This document shows positions 29,028 through 37,480 of a stretch of DNA of 64,000 bases, piece after piece (within the stretch, counting starts at the first letter, position 1; every line of letters begins with the position of its first letter). The position numbers and the translations under genes were made by a program. This DNA is from Pseudomonas paraversuta (GTDB taxonomy: Bacteria; Pseudomonadota; Gammaproteobacteria; Pseudomonadales; Pseudomonadaceae), in contig NZ_CAJFCL010000010.1 of assembly GCF_904063065.1 (NCBI RefSeq), forward strand, positions 62,001-126,000. Reading direction: 5' to 3'. The notes below the pieces were generated by a model that saw only the letters and a program-made list of their open reading frames with translations, had not been told where the DNA came from and ran no database searches.

Positions 29028-30152
29028 TTAAAGTCTCTGGATCAGTTCAGCCAGAAGTGCGGCCCGTACTGGTAAATCCGAGATAATGATGTGTTCATGG
29101 GTAGAGTGCGGCCCTACCCCCGTAGCCCCAAGTCCGTCCAGGGTCGGGATACCGATGGCAGAGGTGAAGTTGCCGTCACTTCCTCCTCCCACCGAGGCAC
29201 CTTTGATTTGAATGCCCAGTGCCTCTGCAGCCTCCTGGGCTACGGCAAAAAGTTTCTGGTTTAACGGGGTGTATTCAAGGGGAGGACGCACCAGACCACC
29301 GCTGACAGCGATCTGCGCGCCAGCCAGGCATGGTTTCATGTCTTTGACGATGGATTCAATCCGCCGGGCCTCTGCCAAACTGCTGACACGCAGGTCAACA
29401 CTCAACTCTGCACTGTCGGCGATCACATTGGTACGCTGGCCGCCGTTGGCAATCCCGACATTAATGGTTGTGCCCAATTCAGGCGCATTCAGTCCATGGA
29501 GGAAAAGAATCTGCTCAGCCATTTCATGTACTGCGCTGATTCCGTCTTCGGGGTTGTTACCTGCGTGAGCTGCCCGACCTTTGATCTTGATATCGAAACG
29601 GCCTGTGCCTTTGCGCTCGATCTTCAGTTCATTGGTATGCGAGGTGGCCGGCTCAACCACCAGCACTTGTTCGCACAGACGCGCTTCACTTTCAATCCAC
29701 TCACGAGAACTCGGGCTGCCGATTTCTTCATCACTGGAACATAAAAAGCGGATTTGCCGATCCCCCAGCAAGCCAAGGTCAATCAGGGCCTTGGTAGCCC
29801 AAATGGCCTGAATGAGCCCACCCTTCATATCCAGAATGCCCGGGCCGTAAAGTTTGCCTTCTTCGACCCGCAGTGAAAGACGGCCGATGTCCCAAACGGT
29901 ATCAAAATGCCCGAGCACAGCCGTGCGCTTTGGCCCTTTACCCACCGTGAACATCAGATGATTTCCGTACTCCTCGCGCGCGACAACCTCCACGGTAGCG
30001 CCGATGCGCTGCGCCATGATGTCTTGCAGCACTTCACCACAGGCATCAACAGCCCGCTTGTCTGTAGAGGGGGACTCGGCAAGTACCAGTCGCTTTAAAT
30101 CGGCGAGCAGAACATCGGAGTGCAGGCGAAGGTATTCTTGTACGGCGCTCAT
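29028..30152 (-). CDS. M20 family metallopeptidase (carboxypeptidase G2-like)
   Basis: A 374-residue zinc hydrolase of the ArgE/DapE/CPG2 family, which removes C-terminal Glu (or a similar acyl-amino acid bond). Metal ligands are visible: His in VLGHFDTVWD, Asp in GPGILDMKGG, the Glu pair in SSDEEIGSPSSREW, Asp in the following VVEPATSH region, and His in GPHSTHEHI. The GGGSDGNF loop matches CPG2. No signal peptide is seen, so it acts in the cytosol. It is divergent from a LysR regulator and precedes a YfcC-type transporter; the substrate is unknown. Confidence 0.92.
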   Translation of the reverse strand: MSAVQEYLRLHSDVLLADLKRLVLAESPSTDKRAVDACGEVLQDIMAQRIGATVEVVAREEYGNHLMFTVGKGPKRTAVLGHFDTVWDIGRLSLRVEEGKLYGPGILDMKGGLIQAIWATKALIDLGLLGDRQIRFLCSSDEEIGSPSSREWIESEARLCEQVLVVEPATSHTNELKIERKGTGRFDIKIKGRAAHAGNNPEDGISAVHEMAEQILFLHGLNAPELGTTINVGIANGGQRTNVIADSAELSVDLRVSSLAEARRIESIVKDMKPCLAGAQIAVSGGLVRPPLEYTPLNQKLFAVAQEAAEALGIQIKGASVGGGSDGNFTSAIGIPTLDGLGATGVGPHSTHEHIIISDLPVRAALLAELIQRL

Positions 30153-30275
30153 ATTTTGGGCCTGTCCTGGAGGAGTAGGCCCCGAGTATGGAATGCTCTT
30201 GTGGGTTGAAAAATACGAGGGTGAACACTAGATTGTTGCCCACAGAGCAACAGTTGACGACCAGAAGGCTAAGAG

Positions 30276-31199
30276 ATGGAGAACAGTTTCCAGGAAAAGC
30301 GCCTTGGCTACCTGCACGAAGTCGGGTTTCAAGGTGGCATTCGCAAAGCAGCCGACGTACTTGACGTAAACCCCTCCGTCATCAGCCGACAGATCGCCCT
30401 CCTCGAGCGCAGCCTGCATTTACCCTTGCTTGAACGTCGCGGACGCAATGTAGTGCTGACTGAAGCAGGCAAACTCCTGTCTGATCATTTCAGTGAAACG
30501 CAAAAACGTCGGGAAGTCCTGAGCAAACAATTGAATGACCTGCGATATATGCGCGGCGGAACCGTCTCCCTGAGAATCGGACCCGGGATGGTTGCCGACT
30601 TTGTCGCCAACGAATTGCGTGAATTCTCCAAAGTCTATCCCGACGTTTTTGTGGACATCAGTTCCGGGGATATGAGCGCCACACTGATGATGCTGGTACG
30701 CGGAGAGGTCGATATGGCGCTGTCATTCGGCCCCATCGACAACGTATCGCTGCAGCGTCGCAGTTTCACCAGAGGCCCTATTTGCGCAATTGTTCCTGAA
30801 GATCATCCCTTAAAAGAATTCACTGTCATTGCTGTCAGTGAACTGGCCAACCACAGGTTGATTGGCCTGTCTAACGCCTATGGCGTACAGCGCTATATCA
30901 ATAAAATATTCGAGTCTGAAAATCAGGTATTCACCCCCGCCTATCGCTGCAACCAACAGTCTGTGGCGATCACCCTGTGCCAGGCAGGTCTTGGCGTAGC
31001 GTTCATGACCGCTCAGTCTCTGGGGCAACAGGGCAAAGATTCAAAACTGCTGGCCATCCCCCTGGATCACCCCATAGCAAGGGCCTCGCAGTGTCATATT
31101 CTGCGCAGCTCCGATCGACGACTACACCCGGCGTCAGAGCATTTATGGTGGCTGCTGGTGAATTACCTGGAAAGAACCCAGACCGAAGAAACCCTGTAA
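30276..31199 (+). CDS. LysR family transcriptional regulator
   Basis: A 307-residue LysR-type regulator: N-terminal winged helix (GGIRKAADVLDVNPSVISRQIALLE, about residues 15-45) followed by a two-lobed ligand-binding domain (GTVSLRIGPGMVADFVANEL onward). It is divergent from the M20 peptidase with a 123-base gap, the typical layout for control of its neighbours, so it likely governs the peptidase-YfcC transporter pair in response to their substrate. Confidence 0.92.
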   Translation: MENSFQEKRLGYLHEVGFQGGIRKAADVLDVNPSVISRQIALLERSLHLPLLERRGRNVVLTEAGKLLSDHFSETQKRREVLSKQLNDLRYMRGGTVSLRIGPGMVADFVANELREFSKVYPDVFVDISSGDMSATLMMLVRGEVDMALSFGPIDNVSLQRRSFTRGPICAIVPEDHPLKEFTVIAVSELANHRLIGLSNAYGVQRYINKIFESENQVFTPAYRCNQQSVAITLCQAGLGVAFMTAQSLGQQGKDSKLLAIPLDHPIARASQCHILRSSDRRLHPASEHLWWLLVNYLERTQTEETL

Positions 31200-31378
31200 A
31201 GCCCGGGCAGCGCAGGACAATTTATTGATTCAGCACCTCTGCGGCGCACTGCCCCGAGATGTGCGTGCAGGGATCAGCAAACTGTCACTGCTGACCGCGA
31301 ACTGGCCGATGCCGGCCTTCGGCGGGCTGCCCAATGGACTTAACTCTTGAGACATGCGCCTGGATTGAACAGGGAACC

Positions 31379-32932
31379 TCAGGTAATGGGCGCCGGGTTG
31401 AACAAGGTAATGTCGTTGTGCAATTTGTGCTGTTCGGCCCAGGTATGTTTTTTGCCGCTGGCCACATCCAGGTAGTAGTGGAACAGCTCCCAGCCCAGCT
31501 CTTCTATGGTCGCGCGGCCGGTGGCAATGCGCCCGGCGTCGATATCGATCAGGTCCGGCCAGCGCTGCGCCAGCTCGGTACGGGTCGAGACCTTGACCAC
31601 CGGTGCCATGGCCAGACCATAAGGGGTGCCGCGCCCCGTGGTGAACACGTGCAGGTTCATCCCCGCGGCCAGTTGCAAGGTGCCGCAGACAAAATCGCTG
31701 GCCGGTGTTGCACAGAAAATCAGCCCTTTGCCCGTGAAACGCTCACCAGGGCCGAGCACAGCATTGATCGCGCTGCTGCCGGACTTGACGATGGAACCTA
31801 GGGATTTTTCGACGATGTTCGACAGCCCGCCTTTCTTGTTGCCCGGTGTGGTATTGGCGCTGCGATCCGCTTCGCCTTTGGCCAGATAGCGGTCGTACCA
31901 GTCCATTTCCCGCACCAGTTCCTGGGCGACGCTGCGGCTTTCGGCACGGGAGGTCAGCAGGTAGATGGCATCGCGCACTTCAGTGACTTCAGAAAACATC
32001 ACCGTCGCTCCGGCCCTGAGCAGCAAGTCCGAGGCATAGCCCAGCGCCGGGTTGGCGGTGATCCCGGAAAACGCATCGCTGCCGCCGCACTGCATGCCCA
32101 GAATCAGCTCGGACGCGGGTACGGTTTCACGGCGGCGCAGATCGAGTTTCTTCAGACGGGTCTCTGCCAGCGCCATGATCTGTTCGACCATTTCGCCGAA
32201 GCCGTGGCTGGAATCCTGCAAGCGGTACAACCACGGTTCGCTGAGGTCCACCGAACTGTCGTTGTCGTGCATCACCTGGCCGGCCTGAAGTTTTTCACAG
32301 CCCAGGCTGATGACCAGCGCTTCGCCGCCCAGGTTGGGGTTGCGTGCCAGATTACGCACCGTGCGGATCGGGATGTAGGCATCGGTGGCGCTGATGGCCA
32401 CGCCGCAGCCGTAGCTGTGGGTTAACGCGACCACATCATCGACATGGGGGTATCGGGGCAACAGTTCATCACGGATACGCTTGACCGCGTGGTTCAACAC
32501 CCCGGTCACGCACTGCACAGTGGTGGTAATCCCCAGAATGTTACGCGTGCCGACGGTGCCGTCGGCATTGCGATAACCCTCGAAGGTGAAGCCTTCAAGA
32601 GGCGCCTGGGCCACCGGCACCTCGGTGGCCAGCGGCAGGCTGTCCAGGGGTGGCGCAGTGGGCATGCGCAGTTGGTCTTCATTGACCCAGCTGCCGCGGG
32701 CGATGGCCTGCAAGGCGTAGCCGATGGTCTGGCCGTATCGAATGACTGCGCCGCCCCGGGCAATGTCCACCAGCGTGACCTTGTGGCTCTGCGGCACAAA
32801 ATCCAGGGTCACCAGGCCATCGGCAAGCTCGGTCCCGGCCGGTACGCCCTGGTCGTTGACCACCACCGCGACGTTGTCCAGTGCATGCAGACGGATAGTG
32901 CGCGGCGAGTCGGAGTGTTCAATCAAAGTCAT
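31379..32932 (-). CDS. garD: Galactarate dehydratase
   Basis: Dehydrates galactarate (mucate) to 5-dehydro-4-deoxy-D-glucarate. The 517-residue protein has the N-terminal SAF domain (about residues 10-90, RLHALDNVAVVVNDQGVPAG) and the UxaA/GarD catalytic part (GYRNADGTVGTRNILGI, SYGCGVAISATDAYIP, and ILGMQCGGSDAFSGITANPA). The start at 32932 (MTLIEHSDSPRTIRL) is set by the 11-base gap after the transporter gene. It is the last gene of the kdgD-transporter-garD run. Confidence 0.95.
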   Translation of the reverse strand: MTLIEHSDSPRTIRLHALDNVAVVVNDQGVPAGTELADGLVTLDFVPQSHKVTLVDIARGGAVIRYGQTIGYALQAIARGSWVNEDQLRMPTAPPLDSLPLATEVPVAQAPLEGFTFEGYRNADGTVGTRNILGITTTVQCVTGVLNHAVKRIRDELLPRYPHVDDVVALTHSYGCGVAISATDAYIPIRTVRNLARNPNLGGEALVISLGCEKLQAGQVMHDNDSSVDLSEPWLYRLQDSSHGFGEMVEQIMALAETRLKKLDLRRRETVPASELILGMQCGGSDAFSGITANPALGYASDLLLRAGATVMFSEVTEVRDAIYLLTSRAESRSVAQELVREMDWYDRYLAKGEADRSANTTPGNKKGGLSNIVEKSLGSIVKSGSSAINAVLGPGERFTGKGLIFCATPASDFVCGTLQLAAGMNLHVFTTGRGTPYGLAMAPVVKVSTRTELAQRWPDLIDIDAGRIATGRATIEELGWELFHYYLDVASGKKHTWAEQHKLHNDITLFNPAPIT

Positions 32933-32943
32933 GGCGCCGCCCT

Positions 32944-34308
32944 TCAAGGATGTGCTGAAACAAGTTTGGTCAGTTGTGGCCCGCTTACCGGTGGCTCTTT
33001 GAGCACCACCCGTTTGATCGGGCCAACGATAACCAGATAGCTGAACACCGCCACCAGCGCATTGCAGCCGACAAACACCAGTGCCCACTTGAACGAGCCA
33101 GTGGTGCTGATGATGTAGCCGATGACGATCGGCGTGGTGATCGAGGCAATGTTGCCGAACATGTTGAACAGACCGCCACTCAGACCGGCGATTTGTTTCG
33201 GCGAGGTGTCAGACACCACCGCCCAACCCAGAGCGCCAACGCCTTTGCCGAAGAAGGCCAAGGCCATGAAGCCCACCACCATCCATTCAATATCGACATA
33301 GTTGCAGGCCACGATGCTGGTGGACAGCAACAGGCCGCCAATGATCGGGGCCTTGCGGGCGAAGGTCAGGGAGTGGCCTTTACGCAGCAGGTAATCGGAA
33401 ATCACACCGCCCAGCACACCCCCGATAAAGCCGCAGATCGCCGGAAGAGAGGCAATGAAGCCGGCTTTGAGAATGGTCATGCCGCGCTCCTGGACCAGAT
33501 ACACCGGGAACCAGGTCAGGAAGAAATAGGTAATGCCGTTGATGCAGTACTGGCCCAGGTACACGCCGAGCATCATGCGGTTGGTCAGCAACTGGCGGAT
33601 GTAATCCCACTTCGGACCGTCGACTTTTTTACCTGTGCCCTTGTCCTGATCCATGTCCACCAGCCCGCCGTTGTCGGCGATATGCCTGAACTCGGCCTCG
33701 TTGATCATTGGATGCTGGCGCGGGCTGTGGATAACTTTGAGCCAGATCAGCGAGAACACAATGCCGATGCCGCCCATCACGATAAACACGTGCTGCCAGC
33801 CGAAGGTGTAAACGATCCAGCCCATCAGCGGAGCAAAAATCACCGTGGCGAAGTACTGCGCCGAATTGAAGATCGCAGACGCGGTGCCGCGTTCGGCGGT
33901 GGGAAACCACGCGGCGACAATACGGGCATTACCGGGAAAGGAAGGCGCTTCCGCCAGGCCCACCAGAAAACGCAGCATAAACAGCGCCACCACGGCGGTG
34001 GAGATGCCGAATTCCCCGACATAGCCTTGCAGCACGGTGAACAGCGACCAGGTGAAGATGCTCAGGGCATAGACTTTTTTCGAGCCGAAACGGTCGAGCA
34101 GCCAGCCGCCGGGGATTTGTCCGGCCACGTAGGCCCAGCCAAAAGCAGAAAAAATAAAACCCAGAGTAACGGCGTCGATACCGAGGTCTTTTTGCAGGCT
34201 TGAACCTGCGATAGCGATGGTGGCGCGGTCGGCATAATTGATCGTGGTCACCACAAACAGCATGAGCAGAATCAAATAACGGACATGCGTCGGCTTGGTC
34301 GCTGGCAT
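32944..34308 (-). CDS. gudP: MFS hexarate (glucarate/galactarate) transporter, GudP-like
   Basis: A 454-residue major facilitator permease with twelve segments and the anion:cation symporter signature: TTINYADRATIAIAGSSLQKD near residue 20, FSAFGWAYVAGQIPGGWLLDRFG (begins near 50), and MLRFLVGLAEAPSFPGNARIV. These match the GudP/GarP group. It lies between kdgD and garD, so uptake of galactarate and possibly glucarate is a firm inference. Confidence 0.94.
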   Translation of the reverse strand: MPATKPTHVRYLILLMLFVVTTINYADRATIAIAGSSLQKDLGIDAVTLGFIFSAFGWAYVAGQIPGGWLLDRFGSKKVYALSIFTWSLFTVLQGYVGEFGISTAVVALFMLRFLVGLAEAPSFPGNARIVAAWFPTAERGTASAIFNSAQYFATVIFAPLMGWIVYTFGWQHVFIVMGGIGIVFSLIWLKVIHSPRQHPMINEAEFRHIADNGGLVDMDQDKGTGKKVDGPKWDYIRQLLTNRMMLGVYLGQYCINGITYFFLTWFPVYLVQERGMTILKAGFIASLPAICGFIGGVLGGVISDYLLRKGHSLTFARKAPIIGGLLLSTSIVACNYVDIEWMVVGFMALAFFGKGVGALGWAVVSDTSPKQIAGLSGGLFNMFGNIASITTPIVIGYIISTTGSFKWALVFVGCNALVAVFSYLVIVGPIKRVVLKEPPVSGPQLTKLVSAHP

Positions 34309-34360
34309 GTAGATGTACTCCCACTGATTATTTTTATGCGCGGGTAACTATTTTTCATCC

Positions 34361-34402
34361 TGCAGGCGCGAGCTTTTAAACCCGGACAGCTCGCTCCTAC
34401 AG
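34361..34402. repeat. Inverted REP pair
   Basis: CTGCAGGCGCGAGCT and, on the opposite strand, CTGTAGGAGCGAGCT face each other about 12 bases apart in the kdgD-gudP gap. Thirteen of fifteen positions agree. Same REP family as at 8306 and 51253. Could stabilise the upstream mRNA. Confidence 0.6.
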
Positions 34403-34428
34403 GGTGGATCGGTGTGTCTACAACGCAA

Positions 34429-34454
34429 AAGGCCGCTGATTTCTCAGCGGCCTT
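34429..34454 (-). terminator. Hairpin after kdgD
   Basis: AAGGCCGCTGA-TTTC-TCAGCGGCCTT is a perfect 11-base stem 10 bases after the kdgD stop; the AAAA before it becomes TTTT on the minus strand. It may act as an attenuator inside the kdgD-gudP-garD run, lowering expression of the later genes, or separate the transcripts. Confidence 0.7.
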
Positions 34455-34463
34455 GATTATGGG

Positions 34464-35375
34464 TTACTGCGGACCTTGCTTGTCGATCAAGGCGGCCAGT
34501 GCTTCGTATTCTTCCGGCAACAAATCGGTCAGTGGCGTACGCACCGGACCTGCGGTGTAACCGGAAATGGTGGCGCCGGCCTTGACGATGCTCACTGCGT
34601 AACCGGCCTTGCGGTTACGGATATCCAGGTACGGCAAGAAGAAGTCATCAATGATCTTGCCCACGGTGGTGTGATCTTCACGGGCGATGGCGTGGTAGAA
34701 ATCCATCGCGGTCTTGGGAATGAAGTTGAACACTGCCGAGGAGTAAACCGGCACGCCCAGCGCCTTGTAGGCGGCGGCATAGACTTCTGCGGTTGGCAGG
34801 CCACCGAGGTAGCTGAAGCGATCGCCCAGACGGCGGCGGATCGAAACCATCAACTCGATATCACCCAGGCCATCTTTGTAACCGATCAGGTTCGGGCAGC
34901 GCTCGGCCAGACGCTCCAGCAGCGGCGCGGTCAGGCGGCAGACGTTACGGTTATAAACGATCACCCCGATCTTGACCGACTTGCACACGGCTTCAACGTG
35001 GGCGGCAACCCCGTCCTGGCTGGCTTCAGTCAGGTAGTGCGGCAGCAGCAGCAAACCTTTGGCCCCCAGACGCTCGGCTTCTTGTGCGTATTCGATGGCC
35101 TGACGGGTCGAGCCGCCGACACCGGCGAGAATCGGCACGCTGTTGGCACAGGTATCGACTGCGGTTTTGATCACTTGCGAATATTCGCTGGCCGCCAGGG
35201 AGAAGAACTCACCGGTGCCGCCTGCGGCGAACAAAGCAGAAGCGCCATACGGGGCCAGCCATTCCAGACGCTTGATGTAGCCCTCACGGTGGAAATCACC
35301 CTGGGCATTGAAATCGGTAATCGGGAAAGACAGCAGACCGGAAGAGAGGATGGACTTCAGTTCTTGTGGATTCAT
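34464..35375 (-). CDS. kdgD: 5-dehydro-4-deoxyglucarate dehydratase
   Basis: Converts 5-dehydro-4-deoxy-D-glucarate to 2-oxoglutarate semialdehyde, water and CO2. The 303-residue DHDPS-fold protein has the Schiff-base Lys in LIGYKDGLGD (residue ~167) and the catalytic Tyr in VIVYNRNVCRL. The start at 35375 (MNPQELKSILSSGLL) gives the usual family length; the frame is open further left but reads through the operator. First structural gene of the galactarate cluster. Confidence 0.95.
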   Translation of the reverse strand: MNPQELKSILSSGLLSFPITDFNAQGDFHREGYIKRLEWLAPYGASALFAAGGTGEFFSLAASEYSQVIKTAVDTCANSVPILAGVGGSTRQAIEYAQEAERLGAKGLLLLPHYLTEASQDGVAAHVEAVCKSVKIGVIVYNRNVCRLTAPLLERLAERCPNLIGYKDGLGDIELMVSIRRRLGDRFSYLGGLPTAEVYAAAYKALGVPVYSSAVFNFIPKTAMDFYHAIAREDHTTVGKIIDDFFLPYLDIRNRKAGYAVSIVKAGATISGYTAGPVRTPLTDLLPEEYEALAALIDKQGPQ

Positions 35376-35431
35376 TATTCGAACACCCTGGGAGCTTGTA
35401 GTAATGATAAAAACGGCAGCGCTTTCGCCGT

Positions 35432-35451
35432 GTCGTACGTCATCGTACAAC
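35432..35451. promoter_or_regulatory. Palindrome upstream of kdgD, likely operator of the FadR-type regulator
   Basis: GTCGTACG-TCAT-CGTACAAC is an inverted repeat with seven of eight positions paired, 57 bases before kdgD. The half-site GTTGTACG recurs at 35594-35601 in the same gap and at 36563-36570 upstream of the FadR-type regulator gene, which supports a shared regulator. The FadR family usually binds such GT-N-AC palindromes. Confidence 0.65.
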
Positions 35452-35627
35452 TATAAATATAATCGTCAATCCAAATTCTTCAAATTGCCTGCACAGGGGT
35501 TCCGTTGCCGAGCCACAAACCAGAGCAAAGGCCCGTGGTACAAGGGTTTCTGAAGGTTGGCGGCTGGATGAAAATTAATTCAAGGACGGATGCAGGTTGT
35601 ACGAGAAGACGCCACAACCGCAACCAT

Positions 35628-35730
35628 AGTCGCTGACGAGGCACCAGGCTGCGAGCTTTTCGAGGGAAGCCCTGCTTCCAGGCTACGACTGCTTCGCAGC
35701 CGATCGCAGCCCCGTGCCTCGTCAGCGACT
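35628..35730. repeat. 103-bp inverted repeat element (REPIN-like)
   Basis: A 27-base left arm (35628-35654, AGTCGCTGACGAGGCAC...) is matched on the opposite strand at 35704-35730 with only two mismatches. The 49-base centre contains further short palindromes (GAAGCCCTGCTTC, CTGCTTCGCAG). It occupies much of the 375-base gap between kdgD and the regulator gene. The structure fits a REPIN or a small MITE; no flanking duplication is evident. Confidence 0.7.
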
Positions 35731-35750
35731 AGGGGTTCGCGGGGGTTCGA

Positions 35751-36497
35751 TCAACCCCTTGCTTCGGCTTCTTCGTGGGCATGGCGCAGTCGTTCGCGAC
35801 TGTTGGTCAGGTGCAGGCGCATGGCGGCCCGGGCGGCGTCCGAGTCCTGGCGGGCAATGGCGGTGTAGATTTCTTCGTGCTCCCGGCTCAGGCGATGCAT
35901 GTACTGCTGCTGGTCATCATGGGCCAGGTGCGCAGAGTTGAGCCGGGTACGGGGAATGATGCTGGTACCCAGGTGAGTCATGATATCGGTGAAGTAGCGG
36001 TTGCCCGTCGACAACGCAATCTGTAGATGAAACTGGAAATCCGAAGCCACCGCATCACCGTCACGGGCGGTATTTTCGTTCAACGCATCCAGTGCCGCCC
36101 GCATCGCGGCCAGTTGCTCGTCGCTGCGCCGCTGGGCGGCCAGCCCGGCAGACTCGACTTCGAGGCTGATACGCAGTTCAAGAATCGCCAACACATCACG
36201 CAAAGTGACCACGGTGGCCGGGTCGATGCGAAAACCGCTCGGGCTCGGTGTGTCCAGCACAAAAGTGCCGATGCCATGCCGGGTCTCGACCTGGCCTGCT
36301 GCCTGCAAACGAGAAATCGCCTCACGTACCACCGTGCGGCTGACCCCGTGCGCTTCCATGATCGCGGACTCGGTGGGTAGTTTGTCACCTCGTTTGAGCA
36401 AGCCGTCACGAATCTGTTCGGACAGCACCGTCACCAACTCCTGCGCGAGGCTGCGGCGTTTGCGCGGAAGGCGGGGGACGTCGTTTGGGTTTTCCAT
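35751..36497 (-). CDS. FadR/GntR family regulator of the galactarate cluster
   Basis: A 248-residue regulator with N-terminal winged helix (SLAQELVTVLSEQIRDGLL and MEAHGVSRTVVREAISRLQ) and C-terminal FCD domain (with SDFQFHLQIALSTGNRYF supplying the metal/ligand histidine). The start at 36497 (MENPNDVPRL) is chosen for its fit to the family; earlier in-frame starts exist at 36527 and 36548. It is encoded just upstream of kdgD on the same strand and likely represses kdgD-gudP-garD through the GTTGTACG sites. Confidence 0.9.
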   Translation of the reverse strand: MENPNDVPRLPRKRRSLAQELVTVLSEQIRDGLLKRGDKLPTESAIMEAHGVSRTVVREAISRLQAAGQVETRHGIGTFVLDTPSPSGFRIDPATVVTLRDVLAILELRISLEVESAGLAAQRRSDEQLAAMRAALDALNENTARDGDAVASDFQFHLQIALSTGNRYFTDIMTHLGTSIIPRTRLNSAHLAHDDQQQYMHRLSREHEEIYTAIARQDSDAARAAMRLHLTNSRERLRHAHEEAEARG

Positions 36498-36609
36498 GGT
36501 GAAAATCTTTCTCGGATTCAAGGGCATCGGGGCAAAACATCCACGCATGATAGCTCAAGCGGGTTGTACGATCACATGCTGAGCTTGCCGACACCCTTGC
36601 AACCCCGGT

Positions 36610-37386
36610 TTAGAAGGTTTTGCTGGCGCTGGCCAGCAGGGTCGCACCACACACATCGTCATAACCGGTGTAGCTCTGGCACTCGGCTTTCGACAGGCTG
36701 GTGTCGATGTAACTCAAGCCCCAGCTGACGCCGACAAAGTCGCGAGTAAGCTTGATTTCCCAATCGGTGTAGTCCGCCCGCCCCTTGCCGCTGTCGCTGA
36801 AAAAAACCTTGTCCTTGTAGTCCACATATTCATAACGCAGCTCTAAACCGAACTCTGCAGGCAACAGCGTGCGGTAGCCGACAAAAAACGTCGACAAGTC
36901 CTCGTCTTTTTTACCTTCATGAAATTCGCCGTTCTCGTCCTCGTATTCCGGACCCTGCATGTTGGTGACATATTTGCCCCCCAGTAATACACCGTACACA
37001 TCCAGCACGGTCTGCACGTCGCTCTGGTTGTAGCCGCTTTCACGGGGATATTCATAACGGGTGTAGAAAGTATCCAGGCTGATGTTGTCGTTGATTTGCC
37101 AGGCATAGCCGGCGTAGTACTCGATTTCCTGGCGCGCTTTTGAGCCATAGCCGAAATTGACATTGGAGGTCCAGATACCGGCGTACAAACCACTGGCGTG
37201 GCTGAGTGTGACGGCCAGTTGCGCGGCAGGATCGCCCTTGGTTTGTGAAAGCCCGTTGGCCCGGTAATCACTGACCAGCGTGGGGGTGATCAGCAGGGAA
37301 AACTGATCATTGAGTTCCACCGCCTGGGCGCTGAGCAATGGCGACAGGGCGAGACCGGCAAGCATGAAGACTGAGGCTGCGTTCAT
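36610..37386 (-). CDS. TorF family putative outer membrane porin
   Basis: A 258-residue outer-membrane beta-barrel of the TorF/'Gcw_chp' family. Signal peptide MNAASVFMLAGLALSPLLSAQA, then TPTLVSDYRANGLSQTKGDPA and YAGIWTSNVNFG, the family's early strands, and a C-terminal Phe (LASASKTF). Function of this family is not established beyond a porin-like role. The ATG at 37386 is chosen; 37416 would give a 10-residue longer N-terminus. It lies just downstream of the exported amidohydrolase gene, which points to a shared uptake role. Confidence 0.88.
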   Translation of the reverse strand: MNAASVFMLAGLALSPLLSAQAVELNDQFSLLITPTLVSDYRANGLSQTKGDPAAQLAVTLSHASGLYAGIWTSNVNFGYGSKARQEIEYYAGYAWQINDNISLDTFYTRYEYPRESGYNQSDVQTVLDVYGVLLGGKYVTNMQGPEYEDENGEFHEGKKDEDLSTFFVGYRTLLPAEFGLELRYEYVDYKDKVFFSDSGKGRADYTDWEIKLTRDFVGVSWGLSYIDTSLSKAECQSYTGYDDVCGATLLASASKTF

Positions 37387-37480
37387 AGGGTTTCTCTTGT
37401 TTTTATAGAGCTGCATGGAAACTCACCCACGGCTGCGCCGGACGCCACGGGGTCGTGGCGCCAGAGGCAGGGTTTTTCAA

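Noticed and set aside
32974..34203. 409-codon open frame on the plus strand
   Set aside because: It lies opposite the MFS transporter gene; its product is His/Gln-rich and shows no family features, typical of antisense frames.
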